Shown: positions 1 to 9,329 of the stretch, piece after piece | Numbering within the stretch: the first letter of the stretch is position 1 | How the letters are laid out: each line of letters starts with the position of its first letter | From: Halothiobacillus sp. | Lineage (GTDB): Bacteria > Pseudomonadota > Gammaproteobacteria > Halothiobacillales > Halothiobacillaceae | Assembly: GCA_011389965.1 (NCBI GenBank) | Contig: JAABTF010000021.1 | Span: 1 to 39,743 of the forward strand | DNA length: 39,743 nucleotides | Direction: 5' to 3' | Program-made: the position numbers and the translations under genes | The notes under the pieces: model-generated | What the model saw: the letters and a program-made list of their open reading frames with translations, nothing else | Database searches by the model: none | What the model was told of the DNA's origin: nothing

Positions 1-50
1 GCCCCCGGGTACACCAACGACTCAACGCAAGACTAAACCGGAGCATCAGC

Positions 51-1343
51 GTGCCCGAGACAGCCCTTCCCGCCCACTTCTCCCGCGACCCCGATGGGGG
101 GCTTATGATCGAACAGGTCGAGGCCCGCCTCGTGGCCGAGCGTTTCGGCACGCCGACCTACGTCTACTCGCGCGCCGCGATCGAGGCGGCGTTCACCTCG
201 CTGACCGACGCGTTCGGCGAGCGGGCCCATCGCATCTGCTACGCGGTCAAGGCCAACAGCAATATCGGCATCCTGCACCTGCTGGCCCGCCTGGGCGCCG
301 GCTTCGATATCGTCTCCTTTGGTGAACTGGCGCGCGTGCAAGCCGCCGGGGGCGATCCGGCCAAGGTGGTGTTCTCCGGCGTGGGCAAGTCGGCCGAGGA
401 AATCCGCGGCGCGCTGGCGGCGGGCATCGGCTGCCTCAATGTCGAATCCGAGGCCGAATTGCATCGAATTGCCGACATTGCCGGCGAAATGGACACAAAA
501 GCTCCAATATCGCTACGCGTAAATCCGGACGTGGACGCCCGCACACACCCTTACATCTCCACCGGCCTGAAGGACAACAAGTTCGGCGTGGCCATCGACG
601 AGGCCCTGCCGCTCTACGAGTGGGCGCACGCCCAGCCGGCGCTGGAGATCATCGGCATCGACTGCCACATCGGCTCGCAGTTGACCGACGTCAGTCCGTT
701 CTCCGCGGCCGCCGAACGCGTTATGGCCCTGACCCATCAGCTCGCCGAGCGCGGCATCCGTCTCAAGCACCTCGACCTGGGTGGCGGGCTGGGCATCCGC
801 TACACCGACGAGTCGCCCCCGGCGGCCGCGGACTGGGTCGAGGCGATCACCTCGGTGGTCGACGCCGACCCGCTCGGCCGGGAGCTGCCCATCTGGATCG
901 AGCCGGGCCGCTTTTTGGTGGGACCGGCGGGCGCCATGCTCACCCGGGTCGAATACCTCAAGCCGGGCAGCCACAAGTCGTTCGCCATCGTCGATGCGGC
1001 GATGAACGACCTGATGCGACCGGCGCTCTACGGCAGCGACATGGCGATCGTCCCCGCCGGCCGAGGCACAGGTGAGCGCCACCCGGGCACCTGGGAGATC
1101 GTCGGCCCGATCTGCGAGACCGGCGACTTCCTCGGCCACGAGCGCGAGATGACGCTGGGCGAAGACGACCTGCTGACCGTGCTGGGCGCGGGGGCCTACG
1201 GTTTTTCCATGGCCTCCAACTACAATACCCGCCCACGTGCCGCCGAGATACTGATCGACGGCACGAATTGTCACGAAATCCGCCAGCGCGAACCGCTCGA
1301 ATCCCTCTGGGCGCTCGAAAAGCTGCCGCCGGCCGGCGACTGA
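51..1343 (+). CDS. lysA: Diaminopimelate decarboxylase
   Basis: GTG start; PLP fold-III decarboxylase motifs: YAVKANSN, CHIGSQ, LDLGGGLGI, EPGRFLVG, CETGDFLG. Confidence 0.96.
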   Translation: MPETALPAHFSRDPDGGLMIEQVEARLVAERFGTPTYVYSRAAIEAAFTSLTDAFGERAHRICYAVKANSNIGILHLLARLGAGFDIVSFGELARVQAAGGDPAKVVFSGVGKSAEEIRGALAAGIGCLNVESEAELHRIADIAGEMDTKAPISLRVNPDVDARTHPYISTGLKDNKFGVAIDEALPLYEWAHAQPALEIIGIDCHIGSQLTDVSPFSAAAERVMALTHQLAERGIRLKHLDLGGGLGIRYTDESPPAAADWVEAITSVVDADPLGRELPIWIEPGRFLVGPAGAMLTRVEYLKPGSHKSFAIVDAAMNDLMRPALYGSDMAIVPAGRGTGERHPGTWEIVGPICETGDFLGHEREMTLGEDDLLTVLGAGAYGFSMASNYNTRPRAAEILIDGTNCHEIRQREPLESLWALEKLPPAGD

Positions 1344-1364
1344 TCGAACAACGGCTGCCCTTTG

Positions 1365-1401
1365 ATAGCTCTTCCCTATCAAAGGGATCGAGAAAATCAA
1401 T
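1365..1401 (+). promoter_or_regulatory. Putative OxyR-type tetrad operator: ATAG-N7-CTAT-N7-ATCG-N7-CAAT
   Basis: Read directly: ATAG 1365-1368, CTAT 1376-1379, ATCG 1387-1390, CAAT 1398-1401, exact 7-nt spacers, 14/16 core bases match the OxyR consensus; lies upstream of a peroxiredoxin gene. Confidence 0.55.
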
Positions 1402-1596
1402 TTCTATTGATCGAACCCTTGATCTACTCTTCACCGCTGACCAAAACGCACGCCTTTATATCGGCCGATCTTCGGCCGTCGTCGTGATTGTTTTTTCATC
1501 ATTCGTCCCTATATTTGCTCACGGATTGGGTGTCAAGCACACCCGACAACGCTTTTTTTCGTTCGTTTCAACCCATACTTAAAAGGAGACTCCCGC

Positions 1597-2337
1597 ATGC
1601 TGGAGAATCGCGAAGGCCAGAAGGTACCCAACGTCACCTTCCGCACCCGTCAGAACCACGACTGGGTCAACGTCACCACCGACGAGATCTTCAAGGGCAA
1701 GACCGTGGCGGTCTTCTCCCTGCCTGGCGCATTCACCCCGACCTGCTCCTCGAGCCACGTGCCGCGCTTCAACGAGCTGGCGCCGGTATTCAAGAAGCAC
1801 GGCGTCGACGAGATCGTATGCATCTCGGTCAACGATGCCTTCGTCATGAACGAGTGGGCTCAGGACCAGAACGCCGACCGCATCCGCTTCATCCCGGACG
1901 GCAACGGCGACTTCACTGAAGGCATGGGCCTGCTGGTCGACAAGGACGACCTCGGTTTCGGCAAGCGCTCCTGGCGCTATTCCATGCTGGTCAAGGACGG
2001 CACCATCGAGAAGATGTTCATCGAGCCGGAGAAGCCGGGCGATCCCTACGAGGTCTCCGACGCCGACACCATGCTCGACTGGCTGGCGCCGAACGCCAAG
2101 AAGCCGCACTCGATCATGCTGTTCTCCCGCAAGGGCTGCCCGTTCTGCGCACGTGCCAAGGGCATGCTGCATGACGCGGAGCTCGAGTTCGACGAGATCA
2201 TCGTCGGTGACGACGTCAACCTGCGCGCCCTGCGTGCCGTGACCCAGACCGAAATGGTCCCGCAGGTCTTTGTCGACGGTCAGTTGATCGGCGGCAGCGA
2301 CGAGACCCAGCAATGGCTCAAGCAGCAGGGTTACTGA
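1597..2337 (+). CDS. Peroxiredoxin (Prx5-type)-glutaredoxin hybrid protein
   Basis: N-terminal Prx5 motif [16 protein letters not shown] and C-terminal glutaredoxin motif [15 protein letters not shown] aaaaggag upstream. Confidence 0.95.
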   Translation: MLENREGQKVPNVTFRTRQNHDWVNVTTDEIFKGKTVAVFSLPGAFTPTCSSSHVPRFNELAPVFKKHGVDEIVCISVNDAFVMNEWAQDQNADRIRFIPDGNGDFTEGMGLLVDKDDLGFGKRSWRYSMLVKDGTIEKMFIEPEKPGDPYEVSDADTMLDWLAPNAKKPHSIMLFSRKGCPFCARAKGMLHDAELEFDEIIVGDDVNLRALRAVTQTEMVPQVFVDGQLIGGSDETQQWLKQQGY

Positions 2338-2352
2338 TACCCCGCTGACCCT

Positions 2353-2434
2353 CCGACCCGGTGGCGTCCGGGTCGGGCTTTCGCATGCCGAGAGTGATGC
2401 ATGGACCGGCATCCGAAAGCCCGACAATCTTTTT
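2353..2434 (+). terminator. Two overlapping hairpins with downstream U-tract between prx-grx and gor (terminator/attenuator-like)
   Basis: ccgacccgg(2353-2361)/ccgggtcgg(2368-2376); tcgggctttcgcatgccg(2373-2390)/cggcatccgaaagcccga(2407-2424), 17/18 complementary, followed by caatcttttt. Confidence 0.7.
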
Positions 2435-2468
2435 AAGACATCCGCAAAAAATCTCCTCGGAGGCATCC

Positions 2469-3833
2469 ATGAGTGGCAAGCATTTCGACATGATCGTACT
2501 CGGCGGCGGCTCGGGCGGCCTGGCCGTGGCCGAGCGCGCCTCCCAGAATGGCCGCAAGGTGGCCGTCGTCGAGCCCAAGGCACTGGGCGGCACCTGCGTC
2601 AACGTTGGCTGCGTGCCCAAGAAAGTGATGTGGTATGCGGCCAACCTGGCGCATGATCGCCACGACGCGGCCGACTGGGGCTTTCCCGAGGCGCCCGGCT
2701 CGGTGGACTTCGGCGCCCTGGCGAAAAAACGCCGCGAATTCATCGACGGCATCACCCGCTTCTGGAACGGCTACGCCAAGGACCTCAAGCTCGAGGTAAT
2801 TGAGGGCTACGGCCGCCTGGCCGGGGACAAGAAGGTGGATGTCGACGGCACCACCTACACCGCCGACCACATCGTGCTGTCCACCGGGGGGCGCCCGCTG
2901 GTCCCGCCGGTCCCGGGGGCCGAGCTGGGCATCACCTCGGACGGCTTTTTCGAACTCGACGAACAGCCCGGCAAGGTCGCGGTGATCGGCGGCGGCTATA
3001 TCGGCGTGGAACTCGCCGGGGTGATGCGCTCGCTGGGCAGCGAGGTCACCTTGCTCGACATGCTCGACACGGTACTGGCCCCGTTCGACCCGATGGTGCG
3101 CGAGACCGCCGACGAAAACCTCGAGCAGCAGGGCATCGAACGGCACCTGCCCTTCAAGGTCGCCAGTTTGGAGAAAACCGATGACGGCACCGTCATCCAT
3201 GGCGCCGACGGCGAGCAGCTGGGGCCGTTCAACCAGGTAATCTGGGCGGTGGGCCGCAAGCCCAACACCGACGATATCGGTCTGGACAAGGCCGGCGTCG
3301 AGGTGGAAAAGAACGGCATGATCCCGGTCGATACCTACCAGAACACCAACGTGCCGGGCATCTACGCCATCGGCGACATCATCGGCAAGTACCCGCTCAC
3401 CCCGGTAGCCATCGCCGCCGGGCGCAGGCTGTCCGATCGCCTGTTCGACGGCCAGACCGATGCCCACCTGGAGTACGACACCATCCCGACGGTGGTCTTC
3501 GCCCACCCGCCGCTGGGTACCGTGGGCCTGACCGAGCCGCAGGCCATCGAGCAGTTCGGCGAGAAGGAAGTCACCATCTACGAAACGACCTTCACGCCGA
3601 TGCGTTATGCCCTGTCGAGCAGTGGCTTCAAGACGGCCATGAAGCTCGTTTGCGTGGGCAAGGAAGAGCGCGTGGCCGGCCTGCACCTGGTCGGTGACGG
3701 GGCCGATGAAATGCTGCAGGGCTTCGCTGTCGCGGTGAAGGCCCGTCTGACCAAGGCCGACTTCGACAACACCGTGGCGCTGCACCCCACTTCGGCCGAA
3801 GAACTGGTAACGCTGAAAACCCCGCGCGACTGA
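2469..3833 (+). CDS. gorA: Glutathione-disulfide reductase
   Basis: [26 protein letters not shown] redox-active site, [20 protein letters not shown]-terminal [12 protein letters not shown]; start chosen at [14 protein letters not shown]. Confidence 0.95.
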   Translation: MSGKHFDMIVLGGGSGGLAVAERASQNGRKVAVVEPKALGGTCVNVGCVPKKVMWYAANLAHDRHDAADWGFPEAPGSVDFGALAKKRREFIDGITRFWNGYAKDLKLEVIEGYGRLAGDKKVDVDGTTYTADHIVLSTGGRPLVPPVPGAELGITSDGFFELDEQPGKVAVIGGGYIGVELAGVMRSLGSEVTLLDMLDTVLAPFDPMVRETADENLEQQGIERHLPFKVASLEKTDDGTVIHGADGEQLGPFNQVIWAVGRKPNTDDIGLDKAGVEVEKNGMIPVDTYQNTNVPGIYAIGDIIGKYPLTPVAIAAGRRLSDRLFDGQTDAHLEYDTIPTVVFAHPPLGTVGLTEPQAIEQFGEKEVTIYETTFTPMRYALSSSGFKTAMKLVCVGKEERVAGLHLVGDGADEMLQGFAVAVKARLTKADFDNTVALHPTSAEELVTLKTPRD

Positions 3834-3862
3834 TTGCGACGGGCATTCAGACGAGACCAAAC

Positions 3863-3895
3863 GGCCGGCGCGGGGCAACCCGGCCGGCTTTTTTT
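3863..3895 (+). terminator. Rho-independent terminator after gorA
   Basis: ggccggcgcggggcaacccggccggc hairpin followed by a ttttttt run. Confidence 0.8.
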
Positions 3896-3906
3896 GAGGT
3901 TCATCC

Positions 3907-4833
3907 ATGTTGTTGGAACTGCGTCACCTGAAGACCATCCGCGCCATCCAGCAGACCGGGTCGCTGGCCCAGGCCGCCGACCGGCTGCACCTGACGCAGT
4001 CGGCGCTGTCGCACCAGATCCGCACACTGGAGACCTACTACGACACACCGCTGTTCTCGCGCAGCTCGCGACCCATGCGGGCCACCGAGGCGGGCCGGCG
4101 GCTGCTGGCGGCAGCGGATACCATCCTGCCGGAGGTCGAGCGGCTCGACCGGGATCTTCGCCAGATCGCCGGCGGGGCGACCGGCCGCTTGTTCCTGGCC
4201 CTGGAATGCCATTCCTGCTTCACCTGGCTGATCCCGACACTGGAGCGCTACCGGGCAGAGTGGCCATCGATCGAGACCGATCTTTCCATGTCGTTCAGCT
4301 TCGATGCCATCGAGGCGCTGCGGCGAGGTCAGCTCGACGGGGTGATCAGCTCCGACCCGATCGACGACCCGGAACTGCACTTCGAACCGCTCTTCCACTA
4401 TCCCGTGGTGCTGGCAGTGGCCCCCGACCACCCACTGGCTGCCGAACCGCAAATCGAACCCGAGATGCTGGCCGACCAGACGGTGATCGGCTATCCGGTC
4501 GCACGCGAGCGGCTGGACCTGTTCCAACGATTCCTCGGCCCCGCAGGCGTGGAACCGGCCGGGCAGCGCAGCTCGGAGTTGACCGCGATGATCGCCCAGT
4601 GGGTTGCCAGCGGTCACGGCGTGGCCGCCTTGCCCAAGTGGGCAATCGCCGAGGAGCTCGAACGCGGCATCATCTCGGCCCGACCGCTCGGCGGGGGCCT
4701 CTCGGCCACCATGCACCTGGCCGTGCGCCGTGGCGAGGAGGAACTGGCCTACATGGACGCCTTCCTGCGTCTGGCGCGCGAGCAGGCCGCCAGCCGGCTC
4801 AACGACATCTCGCTGACCCGGCCAGCGCGGTGA
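3907..4833 (+). CDS. metR: LysR-family transcriptional regulator, MetR-like
   Basis: LELRHLKTIRAIQQTGSLAQAADRLHLTQSALSHQI HTH; LALECHSCFTWLIPTLERYR is characteristic of MetR. Confidence 0.82.
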   Translation: MLLELRHLKTIRAIQQTGSLAQAADRLHLTQSALSHQIRTLETYYDTPLFSRSSRPMRATEAGRRLLAAADTILPEVERLDRDLRQIAGGATGRLFLALECHSCFTWLIPTLERYRAEWPSIETDLSMSFSFDAIEALRRGQLDGVISSDPIDDPELHFEPLFHYPVVLAVAPDHPLAAEPQIEPEMLADQTVIGYPVARERLDLFQRFLGPAGVEPAGQRSSELTAMIAQWVASGHGVAALPKWAIAEELERGIISARPLGGGLSATMHLAVRRGEEELAYMDAFLRLAREQAASRLNDISLTRPAR

Positions 4834-4846
4834 CCAACGCTGCCAG

Positions 4847-7477
4847 TCAGGAAATACGCAATTTCAGTGGGGGTGTTTCGCTCTCGCGAGCAAAGCGATA
4901 GCCCTGCGCCAGATCGATGGCGAGGCTGCGGATCAGCTCGACCTGGGCATCGGTCTCGACGTTATTGACGATCACCTCGACTCCCAGGGTCTCGGCAATG
5001 GTCAGCAGGCCGTCGACGAAGGCGCGATCACGCCGACTGACCTTGCGGTCGCACAACCACTCGGCCTCGATCTTGATGTAGTCGAAATCGAACCGGCGCA
5101 GGTAGGTGAAGGTTTCCCGTCCCGAACCGGCCCGGTCGATGGCCAGCCGCACCCCGGCGGCGCGCAGATCGGCGAGCGGTTGCGCCAGGGCACCCAACTC
5201 GCCGGCAATGGGGCCCTCGCTGAACTCGACCACAACCTGCCCCGGCGACACCGGCGAAGCCGTGATGGCGTCCAGCAAGAAATGCACGAAACGTCCCTCC
5301 AGCAGGCTGGTGGGCGCGATATTGAAAAACACCCGCCCGGCGAAGCCCTGCATCGCCTCGTGCCCCAACACCCCGGCAATCATCCGCCGATCCACCGAGT
5401 CGCTGAGTTGGCCGCGGGTGAGCATGTCGACGAATTCCGCAGCCGGCACGCCCCGCTCACCCACTCGCGTGCGGGCAAACACCTCGAAGCCGACGGGTTC
5501 CACGTCACCCGACGTGTCAGCGGCGACCGGCACGATCGGCTGGAATACCGGATAGACGTCGCCGGAAATCACCATGGTGGCCACCTCCTGGCTATTGTCG
5601 ACGGTCTGCTCGACGGCCAGCACCGCCTCGCGGTTGGCCATTGCCAGGCGATTCTTGCCGGCCGCCTTGGCGCGATACATGGCCTGGTCCGCCAGCGAGA
5701 ACAACGCCTGCGCCGAGGCAGGATCCGTCGGGTCCACCGGACCGACCACCAGCCCCACCGACAGCGACAGGGGCACGGTCACCCCATCGGGGGCCGCAAT
5801 CTGCAGAGCCTGTGCCTGCGAGAGCAACCGGTTGGCCACTTGCTCGGCCGTCTCGTCGTCGGCATCGGGCAGGATGGCGACAAACTCGTCGCCCCCGTAC
5901 CGGGCAACGATGTCGCCCTCGCGCAACCCGCTCTGCAGCAAGGTGGCGACCCGCTGCAAGTAGTCGTCACCAAACCCGTGGCCATACCGATCGTTGACCC
6001 GCTTAAAATCGTCCAGGTCGATCACCAGCAGGCCAAAGCGATAGTCATGCCGCTGGGCACGACCAATCTCGTATTCCAGCAGCGACCAGAACATGCGCTG
6101 GTTGTAGAGACGGGTCAGCGGATCGCGGGTGGCGAAATACTCCAGGTCCTCGGTGTGCTTCTCGATCGCGCGCACCGAGCCGACCACGTTGATCATGGTC
6201 GAGAGAATCGACTCGATAACCAGCTTCTTTACCGGCACCTGAGCCTCGCCCTTGGGCACGATCAGGCCGACCAGACCTTGCATGCGCGGCAGGTCCATGG
6301 CCAACGTCTTGGTGTGCAGCTCGAGCGTCCCGGCCTCGGCAAGTCGACTGCCATGCTGCCCGGGGTGCTGACGCGGGATGGCATCGCTGCCCGCGGTCTG
6401 GATGTGCTCGCTCACCTGACCACTGATGCGCTCCCCCAATCGGGCCGCGACAATCTCGTCCACCTGGCCGTGCCAGAACACGTCCACCCCCACCGGGCGA
6501 CCGGCGATGGAAAACGCGGTGAACACCCCGTGCACGGTGAACTGCTGGTTGATCTCCTCGAGCAGGTCTCGCACGTAGCGGCGCCAGTCCCGGACCACGT
6601 CCGAGGTAATCACGAAGTGCTCGAGCAGGCCGATCTCGAATTCCAGCAGGTTGCGGTCGATGGCGACCTCCCGCACCTTGTCGGTCAGCAGGTCGACCCG
6701 GGCAAGCACGTGGTCGAATTCGGCAAAGCCGGTCGACGCGCCGGCAAAGCGCACGTCGGCCAAGTCCTCGACACGGTTGACCTGTTCCACCGAGCGATTC
6801 AGACGCCGCAGGGAGCGGGCAAGACGCCAGCTGAGGAACCCGGCCACCAGCAGCGCGGCCAACAGGGGTACCGGCACGACCAGGATCAGCCGCTCGATCA
6901 GCTCGTCATGGGCCTGTTCGATCATCGGGCCGACGGGCTGGCGAATGGAGAGCACGCCCAGCACGTCGCCCTGCTGGGCATTGGTATGGCATTGCAAGCA
7001 CTCGGCATTGGCCACCAGGGGGCGGTCGTATCGCACCAGATCCGCATCCGTGCGCACGTGGGTGCGTCGGGTACCAAAGGCCGCCATCGCCGTGTCGTCC
7101 GGCGCCGGTTGTTCTAGGTGACCGAACAGTTCATTGACCTTGCGGCCGCGATAGACATTGATCACCGCGCCGGGGTCGGCATTCTGGTTGAGCGAGTCGA
7201 GAAACTCGTTGAGCTGCTCGCGCGTCCACCCCTGACGCATGATCTGATACATGGCATTGAAAGTGCCGTCGGCCAGCACGCGGGCATTCTGCACAGCCGA
7301 GCGCTGCACTGCCTGGGTGAAGACCGCCTCGGTCGCCCAGTATACCGAGGCGGTCACCACCACCGAGACCACCAGGGCAGCCATCACGATCAGGGCGCGC
7401 AGCGACTGAAACCATCCAGCCACCCACGTCCACAAACGGCCCCCACGGGGGCGTGTCACCCATTTATCGCCACGCAT
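4847..7477 (-). CDS. Membrane GGDEF/EAL-domain protein with periplasmic CxxCH (DUF3365-like) sensor region
   Basis: Start at MRGDKWVTRP (RBS ggaagga); NAECLQCHTNAQQGD; RYGGDEF with RxxD (REGD) five residues upstream; C-terminal EAL-like domain with EVF in place of EAL. Confidence 0.88.
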   Translation of the reverse strand: MRGDKWVTRPRGGRLWTWVAGWFQSLRALIVMAALVVSVVVTASVYWATEAVFTQAVQRSAVQNARVLADGTFNAMYQIMRQGWTREQLNEFLDSLNQNADPGAVINVYRGRKVNELFGHLEQPAPDDTAMAAFGTRRTHVRTDADLVRYDRPLVANAECLQCHTNAQQGDVLGVLSIRQPVGPMIEQAHDELIERLILVVPVPLLAALLVAGFLSWRLARSLRRLNRSVEQVNRVEDLADVRFAGASTGFAEFDHVLARVDLLTDKVREVAIDRNLLEFEIGLLEHFVITSDVVRDWRRYVRDLLEEINQQFTVHGVFTAFSIAGRPVGVDVFWHGQVDEIVAARLGERISGQVSEHIQTAGSDAIPRQHPGQHGSRLAEAGTLELHTKTLAMDLPRMQGLVGLIVPKGEAQVPVKKLVIESILSTMINVVGSVRAIEKHTEDLEYFATRDPLTRLYNQRMFWSLLEYEIGRAQRHDYRFGLLVIDLDDFKRVNDRYGHGFGDDYLQRVATLLQSGLREGDIVARYGGDEFVAILPDADDETAEQVANRLLSQAQALQIAAPDGVTVPLSLSVGLVVGPVDPTDPASAQALFSLADQAMYRAKAAGKNRLAMANREAVLAVEQTVDNSQEVATMVISGDVYPVFQPIVPVAADTSGDVEPVGFEVFARTRVGERGVPAAEFVDMLTRGQLSDSVDRRMIAGVLGHEAMQGFAGRVFFNIAPTSLLEGRFVHFLLDAITASPVSPGQVVVEFSEGPIAGELGALAQPLADLRAAGVRLAIDRAGSGRETFTYLRRFDFDYIKIEAEWLCDRKVSRRDRAFVDGLLTIAETLGVEVIVNNVETDAQVELIRSLAIDLAQGYRFARESETPPLKLRIS

Positions 7478-7754
7478 CGATTCGTCCTTCCCTGGAGTGC
7501 GGATCATGCAAAGCCGGCACGCCCTGGACAACCAGGTCATGTCGGCAGCGAGACCTTTTTAAGGACCGCTACCTTATTAGCCGCAAGCGGGAAGCAGAAA
7601 TCATTTTTAATGTGAGCATTATCAAATATTTGAATATTCTGTTTTCAAAGGGCGCTCCTGCCGACGGCAATACCCGGGTCTATGGCGAAATGGTTGGCGA
7701 GACCAGCGATGGACAACTATCTTTCACGAGCAGGTCAACACGAGGAAGCGAGAC

Positions 7755-8702
7755 GTGCCCGACCACCATCAAGCGACACGCCGACGTCTGCTCCGGACTG
7801 CGGCCGCTAGCCTGCTCTCGGCCGGGCTGCCTATATCGGCGCCCGGCGTCGTGCGAGCCGCTCGCGTCGACGAGACGCCCATCCGGCGGCGCGTGCCCTC
7901 GAGCGGCGAGGCGGTCGCCGCGATCGGCATGGGTACCTGGATCACCTTCAACGTCGGCAGCGATCCACGCGCCCGTGCGCAGCGCACGGAGGTGTTGCGC
8001 ACGTTTCTCGATCTCGGTGGCCAGGTGGTGGATTCCTCGCCGATGTATGGCTCGGCCGAGGCGGTCATCGGTCATGCGCTCGATGAGATCGGCCAATACG
8101 ACCCGCTGTTCGCTGCCAGCAAGGTGTGGACGCCGGACGAGCATGCCACGCGCGAGCAGGTGAAACGCAGCGCAACGCTTTGGGGCATCGACCGCTTCGA
8201 CCTGATGCAGGTACACAACTTGGTGGCCTGGGAAGCGCATCTGGAGTCCCTGTTCGCCATGCGCGAGGCCGGCCAGTTGCGCTACGTGGGCATCACCACC
8301 TCGCACGGCCGGCGTCACCGGGAGCTCGAGCGGATCATGCGCGAGCAGCCGATCGACTTTGTGCAGGCCAGCTACAGCGCGGCGAATCGAGAGGCCGAAG
8401 CCCGCCTGCTGCCACTGGCCGAGGAGCGCGGCATCGCCTTCATCGCCAACCGCCCCTTCCAGGGCGGGCGATTGATCGACCGGGTCAAGCGCCACCCGCT
8501 GCCAGGATGGGTCCGCGATGCCGGCCTTGCGAACTGGGCCGATGCCCTGCTCAAGTTCATCATTGCCCACCCCGCGGTGACCTGCGCGATCCCCGCCACC
8601 AGTCGCGTCGACCACATGCGCGAGAACATGCAGGCCCTGCGCGGCCCACTCCCCGATGAGGCGCTACGCGACCGACTGGCCCGTCACGTCGCGGGGCTCT
8701 GA
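7755..8702 (+). CDS. Tat-exported aldo/keto reductase
   Basis: GTG start; twin-arginine leader RRRLLRTAAASLLSAGLP; AKR features GMGTW, VVDSSPMYGSAE, DLMQVHN, IPATSRVDHMREN. Confidence 0.88.
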   Translation: MPDHHQATRRRLLRTAAASLLSAGLPISAPGVVRAARVDETPIRRRVPSSGEAVAAIGMGTWITFNVGSDPRARAQRTEVLRTFLDLGGQVVDSSPMYGSAEAVIGHALDEIGQYDPLFAASKVWTPDEHATREQVKRSATLWGIDRFDLMQVHNLVAWEAHLESLFAMREAGQLRYVGITTSHGRRHRELERIMREQPIDFVQASYSAANREAEARLLPLAEERGIAFIANRPFQGGRLIDRVKRHPLPGWVRDAGLANWADALLKFIIAHPAVTCAIPATSRVDHMRENMQALRGPLPDEALRDRLARHVAGL

Positions 8703-8707
8703 CCGGG

Positions 8708-9325
8708 GTGGCCGACACCCTGGTGACGACCTTGGCGACCTGGCTGAATTACCGCCCCCGCGATCTGCTGATGTTCTCGGCGGAGACCTACCTGCGATTG
8801 CTCGAACGGCTCAACCAGGCGGCCTGGCCGGCACAATGGCTATCACCCCTGCTGATCGTCGGGCTGGTTGCACTCGCCCTCGGTCGACACCGTTGGCAGC
8901 ACCGGCTGGCGGCGGGCCTGCTCTCGCTGGCGCTGGCGCTGGTGGCCTGGCGGTTTTTCGGCCTGTATGCCGAGATCAACTTCGCCGCGCCCTGGCTGGC
9001 CGCGCTATTCGTCATCCCGTCCCTAGCACTGGCGGCCATGGCCATCGTCGGACCGGGCCTGGCTCTCGATCGACGGGTCCGTGGCTGGTGGTCGGGGGTG
9101 GTCCTGCTCGCCTGGGGGCTGGTGCTGCATCCGCTGGCCCTGCTCGCTGGCGGGCGGTCGGCGGCCGGCGCGGAACTGTTCGGCCTGGCACCGGATCCAA
9201 CCGCCATTGCCACCCTCGGGCTGTTGTTGATGAGCCGGATACCGCGACGCGGCTGGCTGATGATCCCGCCGCTGGCGTGGTGCGTGGTCAGCGGGCTGAC
9301 CTGGTGGCTGCTACTCGCGGCGTGA
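8708..9325 (+). CDS. DUF6064-like multi-pass membrane protein
   Basis: Multiple hydrophobic helices; N-terminal FSAETYLRLLERLNQAAWPAQ resembles DUF6064 proteins. Confidence 0.65.
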   Translation: MADTLVTTLATWLNYRPRDLLMFSAETYLRLLERLNQAAWPAQWLSPLLIVGLVALALGRHRWQHRLAAGLLSLALALVAWRFFGLYAEINFAAPWLAALFVIPSLALAAMAIVGPGLALDRRVRGWWSGVVLLAWGLVLHPLALLAGGRSAAGAELFGLAPDPTAIATLGLLLMSRIPRRGWLMIPPLAWCVVSGLTWWLLLAA

Positions 9326-9329
9326 CGTA

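Noticed and set aside
1440-1570. Extra hairpins (CGGCCGatcttCGGCCG; GGGTGTcaagcACACCC) in the lysA/prx leader
   Set aside because: T-runs are 8-13 nt away from the stems, so terminator function is uncertain; not enough to call separate features.
2433-3908. 491-aa minus-strand ORF opposite gorA
   Set aside because: Antisense shadow frame of glutathione reductase; no domain features.
5180-7117. 645-aa plus-strand ORF opposite the GGDEF/EAL gene
   Set aside because: Antisense to a well-supported gene; composition is rich in H/R/G/Q as expected for a shadow ORF in GC-rich DNA, with no recognisable motif.
7560-7754. AT-rich divergent intergenic region with palindrome CAAATATTTG (7623-7632)
   Set aside because: Looks like an ordinary divergent promoter region; a 10-bp AT palindrome alone is not specific for any regulator.
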